Assembly (NCBI GenBank): GCA_029959195.1
Contig: CP114120.1
Coordinates: 1,116,001 to 1,180,000 of the forward strand
DNA: 64,000 nucleotides
Reading direction: 5' to 3'
From: Dictyophora rubrovolvata
Taxonomy: Eukaryota; Basidiomycota; Agaricomycetes; Phallales; Phallaceae
Positions 47,436 through 59,292 of this stretch are shown piece after piece. The position numbers and the translations under genes are program-made. How positions within the stretch are numbered: position 1 is the first letter of the stretch; each line of letters starts with the position of its first letter. Under the pieces are notes generated by a model that was given only the letters and a program-made list of their open reading frames with translations, did no database searches and was not told the origin of the DNA.

Positions 47436-49227
47436 TTTATCTCTACTCACTATTATTGAATAAAATCTTCATGAAACACTTCTGAGGCACGGAGCAAGTA
47501 AGCCTTGGGCTAGTTGTAAGTAGCTAGTTAGCGCGAGCCATGTCGAAAGAGAGGTAGTGGGCCCGGATCGGCGAAACAACTTTCAAATATCTGATAGTGA
47601 TGCGGCATAAATCTCCGCCGATTCTAAGCACTGGGTACAAGTTCTTGCACGTGTCTTAGCACCATTTGCAACCGAAGCCTTTACGAAGGTCCAGAACGAT
47701 ACTCAACGAAGCTCAAAGATCCTAGTTCTGTAATACATGACTCCTAGTATTCTGAGCTTCGCACCATTCAGTTGCATTATAGACTAGACATCCATTAGTA
47801 CAGCTTCTTGGTCTGAGCATTTAATCATGACCTGCAAGGGCTATGCAAAGGCTACATATCTAATTTGTGTTGCCAAGGCCTTTGTTGCGACAATACCCAT
47901 ATGTGGCATATGGGGTTTCCCTCTTCAGGAGCTTGGGAATGGAAATAAAAACGACCGATTGGCTTCTGAGTCGTCGCATGTCAATCTAACTCAAAGCTAT
48001 AGGTTCGAATGTATATACAAACGGACAAAATTAAATCAATACCGGGGCCCGGGCTATTGGGTATAGTCGCAACAAAGGCCTTCGCAACACAAATTAGATA
48101 TGTACATATTCATGAACATCGACTCCAACTTCTGATGCAACCCTTAAATCACGAGAAGCCGATCAACCTTGGGAGATCTCACATACTCGACTTTCTGTTG
48201 AGCGCTGATTTGTTTGACTCCCAAATGAGTTGCGGAATCTAATTTACAGTATACAATGTGTTATGTAACCAGCGCTAAAAAAACCAAGTGGCTGAACGGC
48301 CTGGATTGGCCTGTAAGACACATGTAGACATGGACAAAGCCGAAACGCAAAAAGGGTCGATTAAATGGCTCGCGATCTTTAACAATTTTCAACTGTGATC
48401 GATTGATCTGCTAAAATACGGCTTAGATTGACCGTGACGTTCAAATCTAACATTTTCTGACCCTCAGTGTATATTCGTTGATATACAAACAATGAAGTAG
48501 ATCCATTAAACGCCATAATTATTGGTTGAACGTGCCACTATATACAAGTCAAAAATACCACGTTAAACGTTGACAATCCCGAGCAATGGAATAATCGACT
48601 GCCACGCGCGCTGCCTTAGAATTTTTTTGCACACGCTAGATTCTCTTTCATAGGCTATTTTCTTATGAAACAAACGAATTGCAGAATTGTTTTCCTGACA
48701 AGACAAACGTTATTATGTAAAAAATCATCCGCAATCTGGTGCTCCGCTTTACATCAAGACCAAAACTCTTTCTAGTTATTAAATATTTTATTTTTCGAGG
48801 GATAGTTGCTGCTCCTAAGCGAGTCTGTATGTAATTGACGGCCACGGTCAAGTTACCTGTACCTGTGGAGACCAGACATGATGGCATGAATCAGTGATAC
48901 TCGCTCGGCCTCTCGTATAGAAGTAATGATCAACGGCAAGCGCTCGCTTAATTTTTCATTTTGATATCGAAATGTAGAAAGAAAGACATTCACATACTGT
49001 TTGCTAGACTTTCGACGTGCTATGTACTGTAAAACGATACGTATTTTATTTCAAAGGGGAAAAAAGTGGAATGGCTGAGAACATTACTTTTCAAGAAAAC
49101 ATGCCGATTTTTGACTTTTTTGGTTCAAAGGTTCTAACTATATGCAAAAATGAAGTTTATGCGAATATTTTCAAAGCAAGTCAATCGCGCCTTGATTTGT
49201 AGAATTTTTTTTAATTCCTACATCTCA
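47436..49227. other. Gene-poor stretch with inverted repeats
   Basis: A 1.8-kb gap between the permease and the minus-strand membrane protein gene. It contains a small palindrome (CGAAGCTCA at 47707-47715 with its complement at 47753-47761), a long inverted repeat at 47854-48102 (listed separately) and AT-rich sequence. Short open frames show no family motif. Confidence 0.55.
47854..48102. repeat. Long near-perfect inverted repeat, possible fold-back element
   Basis: The left arm at 47854-47900 (ACATATCTAATTTGTGTTGC...) and the right arm at 48056-48102 are reverse complements over about 47 bases with about four mismatches, mostly at the inner end. The arms are separated by 155 bases of AT-rich sequence. 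Each outer end abuts TA. No coding frame lies inside. A MITE or fold-back transposon is the simplest reading. Confidence 0.6.
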
Positions 49228-50536
49228 TCAAACAGCGTTCCATTTCGCCTCGGAATTAAGTGAATCTCGGTCTTTCTGCTCTTGGTCGCGTTCAACTAGT
49301 TTCGTGACAGTTACAGCCAGAGGCTTCAATGGATAATGCGCTTGGCTAGGCACCTCGAAGTGGGGACCGGAAACTTCTGAAGTGGGTTTCGCGGATTGTA
49401 AACCCGTGGCACCACCATGAGCAATTCTAGAAATAGTTGTAGATACCATTATTCACCATTCGAAACCTTTGAAACCTACCCAAGACCTATCCGCACAATA
49501 ATAAGGTTAAACACAATCGATATAATGGGAAACGTCTAGAAATAATAAAAATCATGTCGATGGTGCGAACAGGAAAAAAGGGCTCTTACTCCGTCTAAAG
49601 CTGGATATTGCGCGTTGCTACCCAGAACATACGAGATGAGCAGTGTCAAACAAGAAATCGAGTAAAGGGCACCCGATTCAATGATAATGATAACAATTGG
49701 CATAAGAGATTGTTCCTGTGTTCCGGCGTATCTTTCCACTTTTCGATTGCTAGACCAAATCCGAAAAGCAATGAGACCTAGAAGGAAAACGGTGAATGAG
49801 TCATTTACATATTAACAACAGGAACCAACTCACTCGTACATAGCACGTTCGTGCTCAAAGTTAGGGTGAAAAATGAAGTAATCCAACTGGAGAGATCTCC
49901 GGAAAAAACATCCTCGCCGGGCCTGATTACGGACAATCTTTGGACAACAGTCATAGAGGTAATCAAGGTCCCGCATACAAAACTGGCCGGTATTACGATG
50001 GCAAACGGACGGCGCCATACCACCCAACAGCGATACGTCTATCAGCACCGCACGTATGATAGTCAGCGTCATATTTTCGAAAGAAACACTAAGCGGGGGT
50101 GAGAGTGCACATACGGCAAAAGAGTCAGCCAGAACTGTCTGGAGGGCAAAAACACACGTTTTGGAAACGTGTGACCATAGCCAAAGTTGCGAAAAATAAC
50201 CAACCGGTCCTCCGGGCAGGTCCCTCTGGTCAACAAAGCCCTGGAGGATACGTGTCAAGTCAATGGCCAGATGCAATGTGCCAAACGCCATCATGACGCA
50301 TGAAGTAATGACCAGGCTTTTATTGACCCTTTCGGTTTTACGGTGGTAAACGAGGACCCAGAGAGTGATTACGAATAGCAACACTGACACACCTAGCGCG
50401 GAATGTTCTGAAAGTTAAAAATGAGGGTTACAAGGGGTTTAGTAAACGTACCGTATAACAGTGTCTCCAGAAAAAAGGCAATCAACTCAGCTCTGTCGAG
50501 GGGGAGATGTTTATTGATATTGGGAATATTGACCAT
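49228..50536 (-). CDS. Multi-pass membrane protein, mushroom seven-helix type
   Basis: Integral membrane protein with about seven predicted helices, of a kind found in many copies in Agaricomycetes; function unknown. It starts MVNIPNINKHLPLDRAELIA followed by FFLETLLY, then VSVLLFVITLWVLVYHRK, VNKSLVITSCVMMAFGTLHL, CVFALQTVLADSFAVYRCW, RPFAIVIPASFVCGTLITSM, SWITSFFTLTLSTNVLCTS and SLMPIVIIIIESGALYSISC with LTLLISYVLGSN. The C-tail is cytosolic and polar (HGGATGLQSAKPTSEVSG) and ends DSLNSEAKWNAV at 49228. The conserved pattern of a tryptophan near VYRCWVVW and an ESGALYS helix is typical of this group. An AT microsatellite lies upstream at about 50650-50676. It is divergent from the myosin gene. 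Confidence 0.75.
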
Positions 50537-51366
50537 GCTGTCAAGAAAAGAGCGGAACAACTACTGTGCTGGCAACACTGAGACTGGCTCAGAAAACAAG
50601 AGCAGGGAAAATGGGAGTTTTCTTGGAAGGAGTTGAAAATTCTCAACGAATATATATATATATATATATTATATATCGTGTTTAGAACATTACCGTGCAC
50701 AGTGGTGCTTGCCCGTTTGCACTCCATACTTACATATCTCGGGGAATATAGCTCGGAAAATTGCCAGGGACGGCCTTCTTCGTAAGCAAACGATGCCCGT
50801 AGTAGTCTAGGCACGAGAAACTCCACGCCCAGATTGTAATTACTACATATGAATGAATGGTGATGCATACTGTTAGATCTATGCACGTTAAATCTAAACT
50901 TCCAAGTCCAAAATAATTATTTATTACGTAATCCGGCCAAAAATCGCAAAGTAAACTTGAAGAGCGAAATAGACTTTACTGATTTAATTTGCGTGCATTT
51001 GCATGTTTTTGGGGTTTTTGGGGCACTGATGCATGTGATGGTAATCCAGCGAAGAGACGGGGGTGGAGAAGTATCTGGTGACCACTGACCACACTCTTGA
51101 TGAAAACATATTACGCACATATGTGCGTAACTGTATAGAACCAGAGAATGACACTTAGTACTTCGCCGCGGATGTGTTTCGTATTATGTCTCAGTATTTC
51201 ATAGACGATAAATGACTGGCTGGATTGCACATAACCCTTGTCCAGATGAGCGGCCGCGAAAACTCAGAATCGGAGTTGAAATCAACTGGTAGCCGGTGAC
51301 GGCACAGCTGCGGCAAACAGGACCTCAAGATTTCAGTGGTGTCCACGACCTTTCCGAGCGCGACAT
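50537..51366. other. Divergent intergenic region with AT microsatellite
   Basis: This 830-base region between the membrane-protein gene and myosin carries both promoters and an (AT)n run at about 50650-50676. No gene is seen. A GCGGCCGC site lies near 51250. Confidence 0.5.
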
Positions 51367-54300
51367 ATGGTAAAGAACATACACCTGTTGCTTTTACCGT
51401 ATTTCGTTTATATATTTACCGCTGTTTAGGCCCCTTCCAAGAAAGCTGGAAAGAAGGTTGTTGCCTCCAGCGCAAAGAAATCAAATACCAACAATAAGTC
51501 AGGAGTACTCAAGGTATGAATGAGTTCGTTTCTTCAAATGACATCATATCCAAGCAGTCTGTAATCTCCTCGCAGGCAGACTGGAAGGATGGTTTCAAGA
51601 AGAAGAATGTTGGTGTATCAGATATGACCCTTTTGTCCACGATATCCGATGAAAGCGTTAACGACAACTTGCAAAAGCGATGGACCACTGGTGAAATTTA
51701 CACTTATATCGGATCAGTCCTGATATCCGTAAATCCCTTCAGAGGTATTCCGGTGCTTACTGTCATCGTTGTATATCTGCTGATTTGCCTGTTACAGATC
51801 TGGGTATTTATACCGACACTGTCTTAGCCAGTTATCGAGGAAAGAACAGACTTGAAGCACCCCCTCATGTTTACGCGATTGCAGAATCAGCTTATTATAA
51901 TATGCAAGCCTATCGAGAGAATCAATGTGTCATCATTTCTGGCGAGTCTGGTGCTGGCAAGACCGAAGCTGCGAAACGTATCATGCAGTATATCGCCGCG
52001 GTCTCTGGTGGAGGATCGACAGATATCCAACAAATCAAAGACATGGTTCTCGCGACTAATCCTTTACTTGAGAGTTTTGGATGCGCCAAGACCTTGCGCA
52101 ATAATAACTCAAGTCGTCATGGAAAATACTTGGAAATCATGTTTAATGAACAGGGTGAACCTGTTGGTGCTCAAATCACCAACTATCTTCTTGAAAAAGG
52201 TCGTGTCGTTGGACAAGTAGAAAATGAGCGAGATTTCCATATATTCTACCAGTTTACTAAGGGTGCATCAGAAGAGCAACGTGGTATGTTATTATATATA
52301 TCTGTTCTTTCCCTTTTTCGTAACTATTTTTTTTAAGAATCTTTGGGAATTCAAGGACCGGAAGCATATGCATATACCAGTCGAAGCAACTGTTTGGAAG
52401 TCACTGGTATTGACGATCTTGCTGACTTTGTAGAAACAAATGTAAGCTTCTCAGTCAAACGTACCACACACCTCTCTAAACTTTGGTATAGAAAGCAATG
52501 CATGTCATTGGACTAACCCACGAGGAGCAGACAAATATATACCGCATGCTCGCTGTTATACTCTGGCTAGGAAATATAGAATTTCGTGAAAAGGACGACG
52601 GAAATTCCCAAGTTCATCCATATTCTATCGACCGTGATTATCCTCTAATCAGGAAGTTTAGGTTGCAGATACTTCCGTGACCGATTTTGTGGCGTACTTA
52701 CTAGAGGTTGATTCTTCTATGGTAGAAAAAGTTATGATATCGAAAGTAGTGGAGACTCAGCGTGGAGGGCGCAGAGGTGACGTGAAAACCTTCCTTCGTA
52801 AAGTGTATCTTTGTCTGAAATAGGACTCAGGTTCGGTCTATGATGTTCCTCTGAACCCTTCTCAAGCAGGCGCTGGAAGAGATGCTCTTGCTAAAGCTAT
52901 TTATAATAATTTATTTGAGTGGATTGTCAACAGGATTAACGTTAGTATGAAGCCTCGGCAACCACATGCCCGCCTTATCGGAATATTGGACATATTTGGT
53001 TTCGAGGTTGGTATATTGCGCTTCGTGCTTTGCTGGATTGTTAAATCGTTTTTTTGTACAGATTTTTCAGGTAATGACCGAGATTTTTCGATAACCTGAA
53101 ATCGACCCTATAAGATTTTTCTAGAATAATAGCTTTGAACAACTCTGCATCAATTACGTTAATGAAAAATTGCAACAAATCTTTATCGAACTAACCTTGA
53201 AGACGGAACAAGAAGAATACGTTCGCGAGCAAATCAAATGGACTCCGATTGACTATTTCAACAACAAGGCACGTTTAATGACATTTTAATAAGGAAAAGT
53301 GTGATACTAATGCTATTCAATTAGGTCGTCTGCGATCTTATCGAGGAACGGCGACCCCCTGGAGTTTTCTCAGCTCTCAATGATGCCTGTGCAACCGCTC
53401 ATGCAGACCCGACGGCCGCTGATAACAGCTTTGTGCAACGATTGTCGGCTCTGTCTTCTAACCCGCACTTCGAGCCTCGTGGACAACAGTTTCTCATTCG
53501 TCACTACGCCGGTGATGTAATGTATGACATTCCCGGTATGACCGACAAGAACAAGGATGCCCTGATCAAAGACCTCCTCGATGTTGTTGCTAGTAGCTCG
53601 AACGATTTCTTGCAACTACTTTTCCCCGATCGCCCCGACCCTAATAATAAGAAAAGACCCCCAACTGCTGGCGATAAAATTAAGGTCTGCTTTTTTTTTT
53701 TTTTAATATTTCATGTTTTATGGCTGAAACGTCTGGGCAGGGATCCGCCGGGGCTCTGGTAGACAATTTGAAACAAGCTCAGCCTTCTTATATTCGAACC
53801 ATTAAACCCAATCAAAATCGCAGTCCAACTGAATACGATAATCGGGCTATTCTGCATCAGATTAAATATCTGGGACTCAAAGAAAATATCCGGGTTCGTC
53901 GTGCAGGGTTTGCCTACCGTAACACTTTTGAGAAGATGGTCGAAAGGTAAATGCTGTATTGTTGCGGTAATTTGAGCTTTACAAACCTGTCGATGTTCAG
54001 ATTCTTCCTGCTGTCTCCCGCGACATCATATGCAGGCGAATATATTTGGCAAGGTGATGCTAAATCGGGCTGTGAGCGAATTTTGAAGGACACAGGAATT
54101 GCTCGGGAAGAGTGGCAAATGGGTGTAACTAAGGCATTTATTAAGAACCCAGAAACAGTATGCTTGTCTATTATTTTGCGTATCAATGGTTTAATTTATT
54201 TGCTAGTTATTTGCGTTAGAAACTATGCGGGACCGATATTGGCACAATATGGCTATTCGTATCCAGCGCGCCTGGCGGAACTACATGAGATACAAACATG

Positions 54301-56285
54301 AATGTGCTCGTCGCATACAAAGGTTCTGGAAGAACAACAAGGAAGGCATAGTATATGCCCAGGTTCGGGATTATGGACATCAGATATTGGCAAGCCGAAA
54401 GGAGCGTCGCAGGTTTAGTTTACTGAGCTACAGGCGTTTCTTCGGCGATTATCTTGACATAGAGGGTAAAAACGGATCTCCACTAGGTGAGACAATAAGA
54501 GAGAAATGTAGCCTTGGTTGTAAGTGTAAATATTTGCTCAGCTTTTGTAGCCTTGTTGTTTACCATACCCAGCAACGGAAGAGGTTTCCTTCAGTGCGCA
54601 ATGTCAGCTGCTGGTATCTAAACTTGGCCGATCTAGCACACCGAGCCCTCGATATATTGTGATTGTAAGTGCGGACTTAGGCTCGTGTTTACTTCGGTCT
54701 AATAGCTACACAGACTTCCAAAGCGGTGTATCTTATTCTAAACGCCATTAAAGGTGGGGTCGTAGAGACATTACTCGACAGAAGAATTTTGATCGGATCA
54801 ATTAAATCCATCGGGATGACGAATTTACGTGATGACTGGTTTGCATTAAATCTCAATGCATCAGAGGAGGGTGACCCAGTTATCAGTTGCAATTTCAAGA
54901 CGGAGCTATCCGCTTGCCTCCTCACGCTGACTCAAGCGCGCATCTCTTTATTGATTGGACCAACGTATGTGATTTCTCTTGTTTTTCTCATTTGTCTCAA
55001 CAAGCTTCGTTTGCCTAGAATTGAGTATTCCAAAAAAAAAGATAAGAAGGCCGTCATCAAGGCTCAGAAGGATGAGACTGTTCAGAGAGATGATGTCTAT
55101 AAGAGTCATACTATTCATGTACCTTCCGGAGAGCCTTCGAACAGTGTTACCCGCCCTCCTGCCAAACGGAAAGCAGGCGTTGTTAGACCTATTACCCATG
55201 GCAAGCTGCTGAAAAAAGGTGGTCCGTCTGATGCTGTAAGCGATATGAACGTTGCTTGTCTTCGTTTAATCATTGTTGTATTTGCATAGAAACCCAAACC
55301 CACAGCTACACCGGCACTCAGACCTGTTCCTCGATCATTACCTACTGGACATATTGCTGCTCCTGTTGTCTCTAAACCTGCTAATATTGCCACTGCTGTA
55401 AAATCAGCTCCCGTGGCAAAGGCCGTGCCCAAGCCAGCTGGTATCGCGAGCAACAGAGGTACTACTGAATCTGAACCTAAGGGCCCTCCTCGAGCACCAC
55501 CGCCTCCGCCTCCGCCTCTACCAATAGCATCCGACATAGAGATGTATCGAGCCAAGTTTGATTTTGAAGGCCAAAGCGGGGAAATCACGTTGAAGAAAGA
55601 TGATTTGGTGGAGTTAATCCAGAAGGAAGACAACGGTAGATTTCGTTCGCTCTGCTTTGTTATATTTCACTCACTGCCCGAACCCCTCAGGTTGGTGGCT
55701 AGTGAAAAGAGGGTCTGAAGAAGGTTGGGCGCCGAATAACTATCTAGAGCTTGTACCTTCGAAACCAAAATCTGCGCCACCTCCCGCAAAGAGGCCTCCT
55801 CCGAGTGCCCCGAAACCAGTAGCCGCACCAAAACCAACAACTAACGCGTCGATACAAAAGCTTTCTTCGACAATCGCCGACGTAAATGCAAGACCTGTGG
55901 CCGTTTTTCCTGGACTCACGCCTGGTAATGGCTCTGCGACGCCTTGGAAGAAGACTGCTGCATCAACAGCGACAGGTTCGGAAACTCACTCGGCGAGCAA
56001 CGTAACCGCAAAGCCATCACCACCACCACCAACTGTCGCGAAGAATAAACCAACTCCTCCAATAGCAGCGAAACCACCTGCAAAGACCGCCAACAAACCA
56101 CCGATTCCCACTGCACCCCGTCCACCAGCTGGGGGAGGACCTTCCAAGCCTGGAGCTGTGAAGCCTCCACCCGCTGCGACCGGTCAAATAGACTTGGCGA
56201 CATTGGTAAGTTTCTTTGCTTCAAGCTATTTGATTTCCTGCTTAGTATTCCATAGATGGCACGAAGAGCAGGTCAAACAGGATGA
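51367..56285 (+). CDS. Class I myosin (motor-IQ-TH1-SH3)
   Basis: Actin motor of endocytic patches and hyphal tips. The coding first exon is only ATG (51367-51369). A 60-base intron leads to [18 protein letters not shown], so the protein starts [10 protein letters not shown] as fungal myosin-I does. The P-loop is [20 protein letters not shown], switch I is [15 protein letters not shown], and switch II is LDIFGFEIFQNNSFEQL, in which IFQ is a 9-base exon (53062-53070). The TEDS-site serine is in [37 protein letters not shown] motifs ([20 protein letters not shown]), a basic TH1 tail, an Ala/Pro-rich segment and an SH3 domain ([36 protein letters not shown]) follow. The frame ends [14 protein letters not shown] at 56283-56285. 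The usual acidic Arp2/3-binding tail is not seen. Confidence 0.93.
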
Positions 56286-56500
56286 AGTAAGACAAATAAA
56301 ACATGTTTTATATATATTTGTTTACCAAACCAGTACTACATTGCTATTGGCTGTTCGTGTAATTTTGGATTGTATTTTGCAGGCATCATAAGCTGCTTAA
56401 TTTATATGTATAACCTGGACATGCTTCGGGGCGCTGGGCGCCTTTTTCATGTTGTGAACTAAAGTTCAAAGTTCTATCCCTCCTCGTGTCGGATAGTACC

Positions 56501-59165
56501 ATGTCCTTGTTTCTTGCACCTCTATTTCTTTTGCTACGACCAATCTTGGATATTCTCGCCGACGACGACGGTTACGATAAGAGCTACGAATATGGCGACG
56601 AGCGTGGTAGTACTCCACTATACCTCATACTTGGGTTCTTCGCGCTAGGAATCTGGTTGGTTTTCAAAAGATACAAAAACGTTCAAAATAGACCTGTTGA
56701 CTTCACCTGGCCGGCTCCTGATGTGCGTTTTGTCCCATACTGCGACACCTTGAATATATTTATTGATTACACGTCAAATTCAGGCCGCAGACCCTGCCTG
56801 GCACTCTGTTATAATAGAGTCTCCTTCCTTAAAATCTCATCTGACTGATACAACTTTGCTGCCCCCAATCAGCTTTGATCGTAAATATATCACCTGTTAT
56901 GATCCTTCCAATGGCATGCACTTGTGTACTTTTCCTGCTGATTCGGCTTATGAGATTGGGGAGAAACTGGGCAAGGCTACCAGTGCACAAAAAGAATGGA
57001 GAAAAAGTGATTGGAATCAAAGACGGCGCGTCATTCGCAGTCTTATGAAGTGGCTTGTGAATAACAGAGAGTGTGTGTTGAACTTCTGTTTTGTTTCTAA
57101 ACTCATTTTATGCTCTAAGAATTTGTGCACGCGTTGCTTGCCGAGATACTGGAAAAACTAGTAAGGTTATTCGGCCCTGTCTTTCAAGTGCAGTATTAAC
57201 TGGAAGCGTTATTCATTCACTTATTAAGTGGTCGACGCTGCTCTTGGAGAAATCCTCACTACTTGCAGCAAAATGGAATGGATATTGAATCACGGAGAAG
57301 AAGCCTTAAGGCCTTCGAGACGTAACACTCCTTGGATATTGACTCACAAAAGCTCGATGGTTTATCATGAACCATTGGGTGTTGTTGCCGCGATCGTTTC
57401 ATGGAACTATCGTGTGTCTCATCTTGCTCGTTTGTGATGTATAATAACATGTAAAGGTTAGCTCTTCACAACGCTTGGTCACCTATTTTAGCCGCTATTT
57501 TCGCCGGGAATGCTATCATAATTAAATGCTCTGAACATGTTGCATGGTCCACATCATGGTTTGTTGGGGCTGTACGGGAATGCCTAACGTGCTGTGGTTG
57601 GGATCCTAATCTTGTGCAGGTATTTTATTTGAATAATACGAATGAAAAATAATTCTTTGACGTTACGACCTAACATAGCTCGTGGCTTGCTGGCCCGAAG
57701 AAGCGACCACTTTGACCCAAAATCCCTATATTAAGCATATCACCTTCATCGGTTCCGAAGAAGTTGGTCGCAAGGTGCATCATCATTCTTCAGACACCTT
57801 GAGGGACCGTGTATTCACTTTTCTCTAGGTTGCTCAAGCAGCAACAGTCCATCTGACTCCAGTAACACTTGAGTTAGGGGGTAAAGACCCAGCCATTATT
57901 CTTCCCGGAACTAATATTCAGAAGTGGTCTCCCACTTGGATGCGCGGTGTCTTGTAGGTTTTTTTGCGTTTCGTTTAAGAGTCTCCTTAACATTTTGAGG
58001 CTAATTCAGCCAGAATGTCGGCCAAAACTGCATCGGGATTGAACGTTTTATCGTCCATGAATCTCAGTATGAGGAGTTCGTTAGAACTATGACCACGGCT
58101 GTACGAAAATTACGTTTGGGGTACGTATAGAACTTTTTTATAAATTAAGGTTAACATCCTTTTTCTTCTCACCAGTTCCGTTATGACGCCTTCGAGCGAA
58201 GGATACATCAATCCCGTTGATTGCGGTGCAATGATAGGGACTGAACGATTCCATGAACTTGAACGTATGATCAATGATGCAGAATCTCAAGGAGCAGAGA
58301 TATGCTGTGGAGGCAAAAGATGGAGTCATCCATACTTGGAGAATGGATGTTATTTTGAAGGGACTGTTATCGGTGGAGTTGAAATGGATATGGAAATTGC
58401 TCAACGTGAACGTGAGCCCATCTTATCATTTTATTTCTTTAAAAACAAAAAGGCTAATTGCTTTCTACTTTTTGCAAGTTTTTGCTCCCATTGTATTGGT
58501 CATGAAGTATTCAACGATTCCGCATGCCATAGAGATTGCCAACTCTACCCGATATGGTCTGGGAGCCAGTGTATTCGGCCCCGATCAGCTCCTTGCTCTC
58601 AAAGTTGCTAAGAGATTGGAATGTGGTATGGTTGCAATTAACGACTTTGGTGTGTTCTACGTGCGTATGCGTGTATAGCTTTGTATCGTAAATCGTCCCT
58701 GATTCATTTATTCTTCCTAGGTCAAGTGCGTTGATTCGACTTGGGCTATTTACGTCATTTATTGATACATGCTTTCTTTTCAGTCAAGATCTTCCCTTCG
58801 GTGGTGTTAAGGCCAGCGGTTATGGACGGTTTGGTGTGTCGTCCACTGTCTTTACTGTGGCTGAAAATGCTGACTTGGATTATGAAGGTGGAGCAGAAGG
58901 TCTCCTTGCCCTTACTTATCCCAAGGTTATCACTATTGATAGATGGCCATGGCTTATCAATACCAGCATCCCAGCTGCACTAGATTATCCGATCGCATCA
59001 TTGGGAAAGAGTTGGTATGTAGCTGCTTGTTTTCTTATAGCCTGTATTATGTTGTTTAATTTTCTAATTAGGGAATTTGTTTCTGGACTACTGGCAATGT
59101 TCTACGCAGAATCCTGGTCGGAACGTTCGCAAGGCTTGGCGCATCTTGTTCGCGCCAGCTCGTGA
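56501..59165 (+). CDS. Membrane-anchored aldehyde dehydrogenase, Msc7 type
   Basis: NAD(P)-dependent aldehyde dehydrogenase with an N-terminal membrane anchor (PLYLILGFFALGIWLVFKR), like yeast Msc7 and probably in the ER. It starts MSLFLAPLFLLLRPILDILA. Family blocks in order are YDPSNGMHLCTFPADSAYEI, EWRKSDWNQRRRVIRSLMKW, EPLGVVAAIVSWNY, NAWSPILAAIFAGNAIIIKC, ITFIGSEEVGRKV, TLELGGKDPAIILPGTNI (active-site Glu), QNVGQNCIGIERFIVHESQY (nucleophile Cys), CYFEGTVIGGVEMDMEIAQ, NSTRYGLGASVFGPDQLLAL and DLPFGGVKASGYGRFG. It ends LVRASS at 59163-59165, after a second hydrophobic segment (FVSGLLAMFYAESW). There are about ten introns. The ATG at 56501 gives the right N-terminus. It follows myosin on the same strand. 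Confidence 0.88.
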
Positions 59166-59292
59166 AGATGTAGTGGTAGTATGATTTACGGAGTGTTTCT
59201 TGAATAGAATTTATACCCATGACCAAATCCAGGAAATTAAACAAAATAAATAAAGCCTCTAATGATGTGAAACAGGAGATAAATGCGGTTTT

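Noticed and set aside
47827-48242. Two overlapping plus-strand frames
   Set aside because: They are made largely of the two arms of the inverted repeat and differ in frame, so they are not likely to be coding.
48663-48887. Minus-strand 74-codon frame
   Set aside because: No motif, AT-rich, no splice context or start context that supports a gene.
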